From Neurospora intermedia (Eukaryota > Ascomycota > Sordariomycetes > Sordariales > Sordariaceae), in the NCBI GenBank assembly GCA_037102815.1, contig BTPP01000002.1:3410001-3474000 (forward strand): a stretch of 64,000 bases of DNA, written 5' to 3'. Of the stretch, positions 32,019 to 44,015 are shown one piece after another; position 1 is the stretch's first letter, and each line of letters opens with the position of its first letter. The notes below the pieces were generated by a model, which worked only from the letters and a program-made list of their open reading frames with translations, ran no database searches and was not told the origin of the DNA. The position numbers and the translations under genes were made by a program.

Positions 32019-33101
32019 TCAGTAAAGACCAGGAAACAACGAATACGGAACATCCTTCTTGTATCGTTCCCACTGCTCCCCATACCTGCTCTGCATGTAC
32101 TCACTCATATACACCGTGCTCCTGCTAACAAAGTGCCAGATATGGAACGCCGCCACGCCCAAGGCCGGGATCCAGCCGCCCGCCGCCATCGCGTACCCGG
32201 CCCTCCACAGCGTGTACCCCCCATAGTTGATGTGGCGCGCCTTATTCCAGAGCCCTTCGCGGCAGATCTTGCCCTCATTGGCCTCGTCATCCTTGAACTT
32301 CTTGCGCGTGCGCTCCGTGAGGGTCTCGATCGCCATGCCCGTCACGTACATGACCGTGCCGAGGGCGATGGGCAGAGGCAGGGACATGTACGTGCCCGTG
32401 GCCGAGTCGAAAGTGAAGGGGATGGTGATGCGCGGGGTTGAGAGGGCGGCCGAAGTCGAGGTGCTCAACAGCAGCAAGGAACCCATGGTGTTGACGACCG
32501 TGTTGAACAACGACACCTCCACCGCCGCAGTAGGGGTAAGTTCCTCGCGAGATAGACTCAAAAGCCAGTAGATCTGCTTGAGACTGGATCCCGCAGACAT
32601 GAGCAACAGCAAAAGGCGCGGTAGGGGGAGGTGCCGGATGATGGACGCCTTGGTCCCCTCCGCAGTGGTCGTCTCCAACACGTAGTCGTACAGCGGGATC
32701 GACGAGATGTTCAGCTTGGACAGCAGGCGCGTGCCCCAGTCGCCTGCGAGTAACTTGTACTGTAGCAGCGGGTCGAGCGCGCGAAGGCCGATGAAGGTGG
32801 CGGTGCCCAGCAGGTTGGACTTGTACACGCCTCGCTGGATTAGGTCTTGAGGGTTCCGAGAGCCCAAGGAGGAGGAGGACGGCGCGGTCTTACTCTCGCT
32901 GGTGCTGCTCTTGCTGCTGCTGTTGGGCTCGCTGGTGTGAGACTTGCCGTGAGACTCCGAGGCGGCATGTTTACTGTTGGGTTCGGCGTGGTGTTTGTCA
33001 TTCGGCTTGCTGTCGATCTTGCCGTTGGCGGTCTTGTTGCTATTGCTGGCGTGTTCCGATCCCCTTCCCATGGAGGGAGGGAAAGCCTCAGCTGAGGACA
33101 T
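32019..33101 (-). CDS. DUF1295/steroid-reductase-like multi-pass membrane protein
   Basis: A single exon of 360 aa from ATG 33101. Residues 1-85 are Ser/Lys/His-rich and disordered (repeats of SKPNDKHHAEP and SSSKSSTSESK type). The rest has about six hydrophobic segments. The C-terminal third, GLWNKARHINYGGYTLWRAG and SRYGEQWERYKKDVPYSLFP, matches the DUF1295/isoprenylcysteine methyltransferase-like fold, in which an H-x-N-Y-x-G-type motif and a C-terminal Y-x2-W-x2-Y-x5-P pattern line a cofactor site. The likely place is the ER membrane, acting on a lipid or sterol-like substrate. The reaction is not known from the sequence. Confidence 0.8.
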   Translation of the reverse strand: MSSAEAFPPSMGRGSEHASNSNKTANGKIDSKPNDKHHAEPNSKHAASESHGKSHTSEPNSSSKSSTSESKTAPSSSSLGSRNPQDLIQRGVYKSNLLGTATFIGLRALDPLLQYKLLAGDWGTRLLSKLNISSIPLYDYVLETTTAEGTKASIIRHLPLPRLLLLLMSAGSSLKQIYWLLSLSREELTPTAAVEVSLFNTVVNTMGSLLLLSTSTSAALSTPRITIPFTFDSATGTYMSLPLPIALGTVMYVTGMAIETLTERTRKKFKDDEANEGKICREGLWNKARHINYGGYTLWRAGYAMAAGGWIPALGVAAFHIWHFVSRSTVYMSEYMQSRYGEQWERYKKDVPYSLFPGLY

Positions 33102-34655
33102 GGTGGTGGTTTGGCTATAGATGAGTGTCTGCTCTTCGTTGGTGTTGTGGAACGGTGGGGTGTAGGCTGTTTGGTTTGGTGTTGAATCTTCGATAAAGAG
33201 ACGGAAGAAAGACTTGGAAGAACCGAGTTAGAGGCAAAGAGGGGTAGCAGTTCCCAGATAGTATATGATATGAGTTTGTGTGCCCCTAACAATTATGCAT
33301 CATGCTACCTCTACACTTTATTCAGTTCATGTCAAAGTTGCTGTTTCCCCAACTCTGTTATAAGTTGTGCATGACCTACATCTAGCTCCACCTGCCTTCG
33401 AAGGTCTCCACATATTTTGTACTTTTGTTGGATAGAAAGACCAGCTCGGTTGCCAAATGGAACGAAATACCTCAGAGCGAAGAGGATGCAATCATTTTGT
33501 CATCCGTACCCTCCTCTTATTCGCTTCAGGTCCGTCCGAGGAGCTTCTCAGGAGCTTTCTGAGTACTCAGAAGCATCTCGGAGCTCGGACGCCATGGCGC
33601 TTCTCCGCTTCACCCCACTCTAAACGGGGAGTTAGCGTCGAATGATGCTCAATTATAACGAGGAATGAAGTCATTGCTCGTGTCATCCCGTCATTAATGT
33701 TAGTGTACAGGGCCACAGCTGAGAAGCGGAGACCGAAAACCCTATCTTGACGGCTCGGTCCTGGCTTCCGGTTCGTACAGTCGAGGGTTAGGTGCCCTGG
33801 TCTCCGCCGAAGTAATCGAACCCTCTGCCACCTTGGTTGATCCTGAACATATCGTCCTTTCCACTTGTTCATCTATTATAAGACAGCATAGTGCCGACAA
33901 GTCATGAAGCCCCAGTCACCCCTATCCAAAGTAAACATAAAAAAGTCAGATAACGAGAGTGGAGACCAAAGTACCCGGCCCGTGAAAAAGAAGGGATGCT
34001 CGCCATGTTCCTGAATACAATTCCGTCCGCCTATGAGGAATGCCGTGGTCGGATCTCAGCCGTGATTTCAGCGATTCATTTGCGAGAAGCAGGATCGAAA
34101 GATACACAGTTTTAAACATATAACTGAATCAGATTTGAAGGATAGAACAACACATGACCACCTCAACCCTCTAAAGCCTGCAAGTGAAGTTCGAGGTCTC
34201 GTCAATTGCTCTTCAATCCGTCTTGTTGCTGTGTTAGTTGATGCAAGGCCTGTGGAGAGCCACGCGTGCAGTGACCAGTGCAACCACGGGTTCGTCACTA
34301 GCGCCTTGGCAGGGGCAGATCCGCCCTGACCGCCCCAGGCAGCAGGGGCATCAGTGGAGCCTCCCCGCGCGGAGTGCTTATCGGGGCCTTATCAGATAGC
34401 CAAAGCAGCTTCCGAAACGGGCTACCAACGGCAGGCACGGGGATGCATGACACATCAGTCAGGTCTCCAGGCCGGCCTTGGAACAGGCACCTTGTTGGTC
34501 CCCAGGTCCCATCACGCGCGGTGAGGCCCGGTCCCGTCTCCTTCCCATTCCGTCGCAGCGCATCCTCTTCATCCCATTTCCTCCCTCTTTCATCCCGCCA
34601 TCAACCAAGTCAACACCCACTTCAAACACCATCGCAACATTCACCAACAGCTATA
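33102..34655. other. Divergent intergenic region of 1.55 kb
   Basis: Holds promoters for the minus-strand membrane protein and the aminopeptidase. A 62-codon frame at 33457-33645 and other short frames carry no recognisable content. A pyrimidine-rich leader (TCATCCCATTTCCTCCC type) precedes the aminopeptidase ATG. Confidence 0.4.
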
Positions 34656-36005
34656 ATGAAGATCTCAAACGCATCGCTTCTTGCGCTGCTGCTCCCCGCG
34701 GCAAGCGCCCGCTTCGTTGAACAGGCCGAGCAGAATCGCGTCATGCTCTTCCCTGATGGCATTCCCGAGGAGCCCAAGTCAACGACGAAGTATCACATTG
34801 AGCTCTCGCCCGGAAACACGAGATGGGTTACAGAGGATGAGAAGTGGGAACTTAGACGTGTATGTCAACCTTATCGGGGACCGGGGATTATCGAGCGAAG
34901 TGCTAACAGCTGTTTTGCCCATAGAATGGTCAGCGCTTCTTCGACATCACCGACCATGCCGAGCTCGGTACTTTCAACAAGCACCCCTACAAGAAGAGTG
35001 TTTTCCCAAAGAAGCCGACACAGAAGAAGGACCTCGAGCCATTGCTCAAGAACCTGTCCAAGACTGAGATGGAAGACCATCTCACCACTTTCACCTCTTT
35101 CCACACGCGGTATTACAAGGTATGTGCGCGCAGCATGGCTTATCAAGGCAATCCATTGCTCGTGACATGATGAGCTAACCTCGGCATGTCCATAGTCCGA
35201 GAGCGGACGTCAATCGAGCGAATGGCTTCTCAAGCAAGTGCGTGACACCATCAAGGCCGCTGGCGCCGACGACACCGTTACTGCTCGCCACTTCGAGCAT
35301 GCTTGGGGTCAGAACAGTATCATTGCCACCATTCCCGGCAAGACCAATGCCACCGTAGTCATCGGCGCGCACCAAGACTCGATCAACCTTTGGCTTCCTT
35401 CCGTTCTCGCTGCCCCTGGTGCCGACGACGATGGCAGCGGTACCGTCACTATCTTGGAGGCTTTCCGTGTGCTGCTGCAGTCTGAGGACATTATCAAGGG
35501 CAACCACGAAAACACCATCGAGTTCCACTGGTACAGTGCTGAGGAGGGTGGTCTCCTTGGCAGCCAGGCCATCTTCACCACATATGAGAAGGCTCGAAGG
35601 GACGTCAAGGCCATGCTCCAGCAGGACATGACCGGCTTCGTATCCCGCACCCTCCAGGCCGGTGAGGTGGAAAGTGTCGGTGTTATTGTCGACTATGTCG
35701 ACCCAAATCTGACTGATTTCATCAAGAAGATCATTGTCGAATACTGCGATATCCCCTACGTCGAGACCAAGTGCGGCTACGCCTGCTCTGATCACGCTTC
35801 TGCTTCCAAGGCTGGGTATCCCTCGGCCTTTGTCATTGAGTCTGCTTTTGAGTATTCGGACAACCACATTCATACTACCGACGATCTCATCAAGTATCTC
35901 TCGTTCGACCACATGCTCCAGCACGCGCGCATGACTCTGGCTTTTGCCTACGAGCTGGCCTTTGCCGACTTTGCCAAGTTGGAGAAGGGACACGGTGATC
36001 TTTAG
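34656..36005 (+). CDS. lap1: Secreted leucine aminopeptidase, M28 family (Lap1-like)
   Basis: Three exons: 34656-34859, 34925-35119 and 35196-36005 (402 aa). Both introns (GTATGT..TAG) are in phase 0. A signal peptide ([18 protein letters not shown]) is followed by a pro-region and the M28E catalytic domain. The zinc-ligand and catalytic blocks are present: GAHQDS (H192, D194), GADDDGSGT, the EE pair at 249-250, QQDMTGF, and DNHIHTTDD (H359). CGYACSDH supplies the conserved disulfide pair. The enzyme removes N-terminal residues, preferring Leu, from peptides outside the cell. Length matches fungal Lap1 (about 390). No break is seen. Confidence 0.93.
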
Positions 36006-36999
36006 TGAGGTATCCAAGTTGGCATAGGGTCAATATGGTATAGCGCAGCTCCATTTGGGATAAGAGCGGTTTTTGGTTGGGAATACCCATGTTTTGTTTG
36101 GGTTTATGGATGGTTATGAATAATGGCATATAGGATGAACATGATTATTAACTTGGTCCGGGCGTTGAGCCATTGCTCAGTGTCTCGCAGTTTGCTCCCA
36201 ACGCCTGGTTTTCCGCACAGACTTTTCGAACACTACCTACCATGATAAGGGATCCTGCGCTCGTCTTCGACAAACTGCATCACTTGAACGCAGAAGATCG
36301 GTCGTCCCGAGTTGGGTCATTCCGAGTCCACATACGTTCTGCGTACATGTTCCTCACTCCCCGCACGCACCTGTGCCGACTCGGGACCGACGCCATCCAC
36401 CCAACCGCTGACGTCATCAACAAGTGTTGGTGGTGACTTGCAACCTTTCAGGCGAATGGTCGTCCATGACAACGAAAGCTTGCTAACATTGAAAGGTCTT
36501 GGAGAGATGAGTGTCCAGACCTTCACTTGTTTTTTGTTATCTCCTTTCCTTTATGTATTCTGGACAAATTTGGAAGTCAGTTCGAAGGACGCATTTACTT
36601 GTAATCAGGATTCTTGGCGCTCGAGCCAACAAGGTTCTCAGCATCTTCCAGGCAGGTACTGACGGGTCTCAAAACGGCTGGAGAAGGCACATTGCGGGGT
36701 CCATGTCCTATCAGGAGCAAATGCCCCAAGCACTTTGGAAGTGCACTGATCTCGTTCATCATGACACCTGCCCATGGCCCCAAGTGGCACGCTTTTCTTT
36801 GGACTTGTTCCCTTGCTACTCCCGGAGATTGAGCTAGGACTTCCAATGGAGGACTCGTTGTCCCAACATTCCATCTCTCATCTTGATCATCATTGCACAC
36901 CTACTACACAACTAAGTAACAAAAATCATCAACCTGCGTTCCTGTATCTCTGAGCCACATATATATTGCTTCCACAGATATTCCACGAACATTTTCACT
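36006..36999. other. Intergenic, about 1 kb
   Basis: Between the aminopeptidase and the PLD-like gene, both plus strand. Several short overlapping frames in different phases carry no recognisable content. The last 200 bp hold the PLD-like promoter and leader. Confidence 0.4.
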
Positions 37000-39326
37000 A
37001 TGACCAAATCCAAGTTCCCAGATCACATCTCGGATCGTATCCTCGACCTCTGCACATCCTCTGAAACCGTCTCTTCACTCCTCGCAAAAGAACCCAGTCT
37101 TTCCCCCAGTGCTGCCTGGGACAAACTTTACGGCCGGCATGCTCTAAAGAAGAGGTCTCTGGGGGTCGGCGAGGAGGAGAAAGAGGAAGAGGGGAGTTTC
37201 AGCGGTGGTGAAGAGGATGATAGTAATGGCCAGGGTTCAACAACTTACGACAAGTCACCACCCACGCCACCTCATTCGCCTCGTTTGGCCCAGGAACACC
37301 TTGATCGGGCAGCGAAGTGTGGGAAGTGGGGAGGGAAGAAACTGAGTGAACTTTTTTTGCAGGTACTAGATTACTTTGTGAGGCATGTTATGTGGTTGAT
37401 GAGATTGATGGGAGACCGCTGACAACTTCTGTGACAAGATATATCACGACGCACTTTGCACACTTGACGATGATTCCCTCAGGGGTATGGTCAGCCCGCC
37501 GCTTTTGGGCACCTGCGGTACTGTTCCGCTGACGATAATCTCTGTGTACGTGAAGCTATTCATACCATTTTATCCTGTTAAAGCATCTTTCAGCACTTCC
37601 CCAAAATGGTTAATGCTTCACTAACCATCAACCAAAAAGCATCCCCGACATAGCCCGCCACATGGCTAACCTGATCTACCGGGCAAAACACGAAATCTTT
37701 TTAGCAACAAACTACTGGCAATCAAGCGTTGCCTCAACCTACCTAACAAACGCCATCAAAGACCTCAACCGACGTCTTGCCTCCGAAGCCCAGTTATCCT
37801 CTGGGACAGAATCCCAGCCACAAAAGAATAAGATAGTTCTCAAAATCCTCTACGACCGCGGAACCCCCAAACAACTTCTCTCGCCCCACCAGATCGTTTC
37901 TCCAGATACCTACACCGACGCCTCCACCGTCGGTCTTCCCCATCCAGACGAGATCCCGTTTATCGACATGCAAGTGATGAACTATCACACGCCCATCATG
38001 GGCACGTTTCACGCCAAGTACATGGTGGTGGACAGGCGCGTGGCAGTGTTGCAGAGCAATAACATTCAGGACAACGACAACCTGGAGATGGCGACGCACT
38101 TGGAGGGTCCAGTGGTGGATTCACTCTGGGATATGGCGATGATTAGTTGGTACAAGCACTTGGAACCCGGGATGCCGTGTGTTAATTCGCCGGCTAGGGA
38201 AGCATGGGGGAGGGAGAAGGAAGTGGAAGAGACGGGGGTGGGCCAAATTGAGAGGAAAGTAGAAGTGAAGAGGCTTGCTGTGACCGAAGAGCCACCCACC
38301 ACTGGGACGACTACTCAACCAACTATCACTCCCAAGGTTCCACGACACACAATCGAAGAGCCTCACTATGACGCTTCGATGGCGGCCGAAGTCGCCCGCG
38401 TTCATACCTCCCTGGCATCTAAACGCGATCCAGGCAGAAGAGTCATCGAAACGCACCTACAAGCTGTCACTCGTCTCCTCAACCACACTCGCAACCCCAA
38501 CTTCACGGCCGACCCGCTTGCCCCGGACCCGGTCACTGACCCAAACAATAAGATGACGCCTTACCTGTTCCTTCCCCATCACCAAGCCTCCATTCAAGGA
38601 CAAAACCAACACCCCGAGGCAGTACCAATGGCCCTAGTCAACCGCGCCCCTTACGGATTGCCGAACCACTCCTCCGTCTCCAACCCGCAAAATGCTGCCT
38701 GGCTCTCTGCCCTCCGCAACGCCACCCACTCCGTCTTCATCCAGACCCCAACTCTGAACGCCGCTCCCTTGCTCCCTGCCATTCTTGATGCCTGCAATCG
38801 CGGCGTCCAAGTCACTTGCTATGTATGTCTGGGGTACAACGACGCAGGCGAACTGCTTCCTCACCAGAACGGTCACAACGAAATGATTGCGCATCAGCTA
38901 TACTCGTCACTCTCGCTTGGGACGAGGCAGAATCTGCATTACTACTGGTACGTGGCCAAAGACCAGACGAAACCGCTGGTGCAGTCCAAGGGGTTGAGGA
39001 GCTGCCATATCAAGTTGATGGTTGTGGATGGGCACGTGGGCATCATGGGGAATGGGAACCAGGACACGCAGAGCTGGTTCCATAGCCAGGAGATTAATGT
39101 GATGATAGATAGTGAAGAGGTCTGTGGGACGTGGATGAAGGGGATCATGAGGAACCAGAACACGGCGACATACGGGGCGTTGGATAAGGAGAAAGGGATG
39201 TGGGTTGATGCGGAGGGGAAAGAGGCTGATGGGGTTATTGGTGTTGATCCGGGTGGGAGAGTAAAGAGGTGGGCTAAAGGGGCGGTGGGCGCGGTGAAGA
39301 GGGTTCAGGGGATTGGAGGGTTTTAG
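37000..39326 (+). CDS. PLD-superfamily protein with two HxK motifs
   Basis: Three exons: 37000-37362, 37439-37545 and 37640-39326 (718 aa). Intron 1 (GTACTA..AAG) is phase 0 and intron 2 (GTACGT..AAG) is phase 2. The splice around intron 2 restores TIISVIPDIARHMANLIYRA. Two PLD active-site motifs are visible: HAKYMVVD at residue 281, followed by SNNIQDNDNLE, and HIKLMVVDGHVGIMGNGNQD at 613. The pair matches the H-x-K-x4-D pattern of a two-domain PLD-like hydrolase. Residues 1-125 contain an acidic low-complexity stretch. There is no signal peptide. It could be a phosphatidyl-lipid phosphodiesterase or transferase; the substrate cannot be told from sequence. Confidence 0.85.
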
Positions 39327-39718
39327 AGTTGTGGTTAAGAAGTATGAGGTGTTTTTCGAGTGACGAGTAGACCTTTTTGTGTACGGTCGCGGATCAATGG
39401 CTGGAAATTGGGTATTGGATTCAGCAAAGGCAAGTCTGTAAAATTGATAAATTGAGGGACTGTGTACTAAACTGGAAAAGAAGAAAGATACCTGCTTGGA
39501 TACCTGCCCTATCCAAAAGACGAACGAGTCTTTGACTTCCAAGACCTGATGACACCACACCGAAGGAAAAGCACACCCCAAAGATTGTAACAAAACCACA
39601 AAGAAGAATCAAAACACGAAAAGAAAGAGTACAGGACACAGAGGATAACCGAGAAGATTCAATAGAATCATACTCCTTTCTGAAGCACCCACAAACGGGC
39701 AGAATACCACCGTATCCG
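39327..39718. other. Convergent 3' intergenic region
   Basis: About 390 bp between the PLD-like gene and the minus-strand interrupted gene. It holds 3' UTRs. I see no gene. Confidence 0.45.
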
Positions 39719-41262
39719 TCAATCCAAAACTTCGCTCTTGATGACCAGCTTGCCCTTGGCAACCGCTTCGGTCTTCACTTCAGCTTTCTTGCTTGAAGTC
39801 GTTTCGCTTGGAAAGGCCTATTCTTTGTACACAGTAGCCTCAAGGGTGAGACTAGCATTACCCTCAATCACGTCACCAACAGCGTCATATTCCGAAGTAC
39901 CGGGAATACCAAAGCGAATACCAGCAATACCCCTCGCAACGAGATCCTCGCTAGTCAGATAGCCCCTTACTTTGCTCTTCAATTTTTTTGAAAGGTCACC
40001 TCCAACCGTGTTAGGCTCCGGCGCCCCCATAACTCGGTCCATGGCAGTCTTCGATACCTGCGCATAATAAACCACCAGCTTTGCTTCCTCTAGGTTGCTG
40101 CACCCCTTGATGATATTGCGGAACGTGGCGTGCCAATACATCCACCGATTCATGTGCATTCCCGACTCCCCTCCGTACATGACACCGGTTGGCGAGCCCC
40201 AGTCCCAGATGTAGGACGATTTTTTCCCGGACTTGTCACTTGCGGGGTTGTCCCAGTCGAGCGCCTGCTGCCACAAGAGATGCGCAGCAAATTTCATCCA
40301 CTCCGCGGCCGACGCCATGAAGCACTCCTACTGTTTGATAGTGACCGGGTGAAAATCTTCGAGAGCAGCGCGCAACACCCAAGTAGCGTAGGGAATGATT
40401 CTGTGGAGGCCTGTGGCTGCGGTTCGAGCTTGGAACGAAGAGAAGTTGATCCAGTGCCACATGACTTGTTTATCTCTTTCGTCGCGTGGGTAGGCTGTTG
40501 GGGGTTCGGATGTCAGTCGAGTGTCACCACCGAAGAACATTGTCAGAGTTGAGGTAAGGGGGAACACACGTAAGACAAACTCATAGAGAGAGTCCGAGAA
40601 GTATGGCAAGGGCTCCCACCATGTAAGACGACAAAAGGGCTGTTGATATGGCAAGCGATGTTAGCATTGGATAAGACGTATGTGAAGAAAAGAACGAAAG
40701 GGGAGAAAGACACAGAGAGAGGGGCGCAAGATAAACATGCCAGTGTTTCAGGATCATCGCGTTCGCGGGTCATCCGCTCCTTCTTCTCCACCTTCACATC
40801 TGCATCGCAGAGGTCTGCCAGCTTCTTGATGAGGTTCTGGAGTCTCTTTTGGGCAGGATGCCAGTAGGGTATATTCTTCGCGACGTCGGAGAATATGCAC
40901 CAGAACTCTCGCATTACTCTTGCGGCTGGGTGCTTCAACCGTATACTGCTGGAGGACAGGGAACGCGTCGTCGTGTCGAACGACATATGGTTTTCTGGCA
41001 CGGCCTTCCATGGCATCAGCGCGTGGAGAGCGTTAGCAGTGGCTTGAAGTGACACCACGCGAGGGTGATTCAGGTGTGCGATTAGATGCTCCATGACGAG
41101 CTCCTGATCGTCTGTGAGATTCACATCACAAATCCAGAGGTTTGGGAGGTAGGGATCCTCTTCTTCCAGGGCGGCAAAACTCATGCGATCTGATTCCATG
41201 GCCGATTTGTTGGAGATGATAGTCGCGCCGCTTGATGAGTGCCTGTTTCCGCGTTCCAACAT
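39719..41262 (-). CDS. DUF3632-like protein interrupted by two in-frame TAG codons
   Basis: Start ATG 41262. Proposed exons are 40741-41262, 40570-40639 and 40494 down to the TGA at 39719-39721. Intron 2 (GTGTGT..CAG, 75 nt, phase 1) is clear. Intron 1 fits phase only with a GC donor (GCATGT at 40740) or a weak GTGAAG further upstream. In exon 3 the frame has TAG at 40328-40330 and TAG at 39818-39820, yet it stays coding-like across both: ALEDFHPVTIKQ*ECFMASA and EATVYKE*AFPSETTSSKKA, with a charged tail ending VIKSEVLD. The pattern (DKQVMWHWINF, RAALED, MNRWMYWHATFRNI) resembles fungal DUF3632 proteins. Full readthrough gives about 455 codons; stopping at the first TAG gives 252 aa. It may be a pseudogene. 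Function is unknown. Confidence 0.65.
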
Positions 41263-41996
41263 GCCGACTTGAAATAACTAGTAGGTAGGAAATGAAATCA
41301 ATTAGAGATGAGACGGGATATCCAGACAGGGTAGAGGTAGGAGCGCGGCGAACGAGCGATAGTTCTTGGTTGCCTGCGAAAAATATATTACTTTAACGAC
41401 GAGAAGAAGGGAAAGACTTGGAGGCCCAGACGGACAGAAAGTGTAAGGAAGCGAGGTGAAGGAACAGATCAACCTTGAATTTTTTGCTGCAGCAATTCCT
41501 TGTGGGCAATCGGCCAATTGCCGCTCGACGGGAGGACTGGACCCTAGAGCTGCCTATCTATCAAGGTGCCCGATATGTAGCACATAAATACTCCTTCCCT
41601 ACCTATTGACCTTTTCCCAGGTTGCCAGGACCGACCAACCACTCACAGCATCGCAGACACCTGTGGAGGGATACGTTCGGGTAGGATGACAGGAACCTGA
41701 AGCTCTGCATAATTTGGGAAGGCACAAGCAATCGGAACCGGGCAGTCATCCATTCCTGTTGCTTTGTTCTTCCACTTCTTGTTGTAACCAGAATCTTTCC
41801 CGCTCAATCCCACCTCCTTTGAGTCTTAGACAAACCACCTGACATTAGTCCAATTACCCATTCCACTTACAATATATTCGGTTGTTTCTTCGAGGCAGAG
41901 GCTTGCAACAGACGATAATCCAGACATTTCAATATCTGTCTAAGGTATTCTCTTTTCTCACACGACATCCTTTGGAGTATCGGGTGTCTCCCAGGC
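41263..41996. promoter_or_regulatory. Shared divergent promoter region
   Basis: 734 bp separate the divergent starts at 41262 (minus) and 41997 (plus). Both flanking genes carry in-frame TAG codons, so they may share regulation and history. Pyrimidine-rich tracts occur near both starts. I see no recognisable operator. Confidence 0.45.
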
Positions 41997-44015
41997 ATGC
42001 TATCCACATCGTCACCACAAACTACTCCCGCGGAGAGCCCAGAGAGCGATAACAAACGAAAACGCAGACCCCTGACATCATCTTCATCGCTTAGTGACTC
42101 CACTGATCCCGATACCCCCAGCAGCGCTTCAAGTGTATGTGGCGTCAGAAAGCGTGTCAAGATATTTTGTGAAACTCCCAGCTCTGGAGAGTCGAAAATG
42201 GAAGACGAATCCGCATGGGTCTCTGACGACTACGTCTCGGACACCTCCGTGTCGAAGATCAGCAGCTCTAGCTGCGCTACAGTCACGACCGAGATCTACA
42301 CTGAGTCGGAGTTTGTCATTGGGATCAAGCACGAGATAATACCCGAGGATCCGTTACTCTCCAAAGCCATGAATGTGTGTGTCATGTGCGACAGGCCAGC
42401 AACTGTGCCATGTATGTGGTGCGGCCACGAGTCAGAGATTGGCTGGTGTTCAAGCTCCCATGTTGCGGAATTCGAAGATATACACTCACCCCGGTCACCT
42501 CTTTGCCTTGAATTCGCACACGAGTTCAACGACAGCCAACGCCCGAGTCCTGATTACCGCCGCCTTGTTTACTTTCCAGTCAAAAACCAAACCACCAATC
42601 CAATCTGCTGTTAGGGTCGGCTCGAAGAAAATGGTGCGTTTTCATCATCGCTTTTTGTCCACGACCCGGAAATGATTCAATATTGGAATATGTGTGGAGG
42701 TCTGGAAGCGTTTGACTCCGACTACCAAGTTATCACCCCGAGAGATGTCCCCGTGACCACGATGAATAACTTCGTGTATGTGGCATCCTATAGCCTGAAG
42801 GGTATGTTCAATGCAGAGGCGATCAATCAATCCCTGGCTGTCCTAACCAAAGGACTTATCCCCTTTATTCCTGGGACGGTGATTATTGCGGCACTGTCAT
42901 GGTCTCCTGAAAGAACATCGCCCCTCAATCTCGAGGATGTCACCGGCCGTGACATTGTATTTGCACTTGACAAATTGAGGCTGGAGAATGTTGGTGTGTG
43001 CAACCCTGATCCACGTCGCAATATCCTACCTTCGGTGCCTGGTATCAAGATCACCGACTTTAACAACCCATTTTTCGCGCGTGCACTTGGGGCTGATCAT
43101 GGAATTGAGAGCTTGCAGCCGGTTCAGGTCTTGGAAAGAGAAATACGCTATGAAGGGCATGAGAAGATGTTTGGCTGCACTATGCCCTTTCTCCTCGGTT
43201 TGCCTTGGATTACGCGTGCCGATAATGACCCTCGGTGGGTGATAGAAAGGAGGAAAATCGAAAAGCCAATCAATCTCCGCTACCTGAACTTTCAATTCGA
43301 TGCGGGAGATGAGCGGCGGATCTTGGAAAATATTCGGTTGTCTAACGACGAAGACCGGCAGGCAGCACCGTGTCACTACGGAACCTTTGTTCTCGTACAT
43401 TTGCTGGGAGTCAAAATCTACCCTTACCACATCTCGGCCTTATGCGACTATCTTGATGACTGCTCCGAATTCACCGCCATTCCGAGCAAGGAAGGGTTTC
43501 TTGACTCTTGGCAACAGTGGTGTCAGGCGCATGACGGAGATTGGGACGAGTTTATCTCACCTTACGATACTGGCAATCTAGAGGAAGCGGATCGTTCCGA
43601 CGATGGTGCCACATTACCAGCAAGGAATTTGTAGGGCGAATTTGGTGAATGCCTGATCAGAGATATAGAGGATTGTTCTGCCGTCATATTTGAAGATCTT
43701 TGGCCGGTTATCTTTGGAAATGCATGGTGCCTTGAGGATTCGACATATGGGTCTCCTCTAAGCGACGGCAGCGGCGCTTCGTCGATGGCACCCCTTGGAG
43801 CTACTTCAAGCGACGGTGGCGGCACTTCATTGATGGAACCCCTTGGAGATCTATCATTGTGCGTCAAGCCATCGACCTCTGCTGGTTTGGACGGCAAACC
43901 TATCGTGCCATCCATTGAGGACGAGTCGTTGCGAGCTGAATCCCGATCACCACCTGTTTCAAGACGGTCGACTTCCAGTGCGAGCCAACTCTCTGATTCC
44001 CCCTCATCGCCGTGA
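41997..44015 (+). CDS. MYND-finger-like fungal protein, one frame broken by two TAG codons
   Basis: From ATG 41997 one frame runs 673 codons to TGA at 44013-44015, broken only by TAG at 42612-42614 and 43632-43634. The first part (205 aa) has an NLS-like KRKRR and Ser-rich stretches, then a Cys/His cluster from about residue 125: CVMCDRPATVPCMWCG, then WCSSSHVAEFEDIHS, then C. This resembles a MYND finger with one altered ligand. The middle part (PEMIQYWNMCGGLEAFDSDY... to ARNL) and a Ser-rich tail follow in the same frame. The family keeps an R-x2-YFPV block, here RRLVYFPV, just before the first TAG. TGG or CAG to TAG would restore the frame. A 48-nt intron (42567-42614) could remove the first TAG, but it would cut that block. 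It may be a pseudogene. Confidence 0.65.

Noticed and set aside
39818-43634. A suppressor tRNA in the window that could decode the in-frame TAG codons
   Set aside because: The three tRNAs have anticodons CGC, GAA and UCU; none can read UAG. The contexts after the TAGs (G-A-G, G-C-C, G-G-T, G-G-C) also lack the CTA-type readthrough motif, so there is no positive evidence for readthrough in the sequence.
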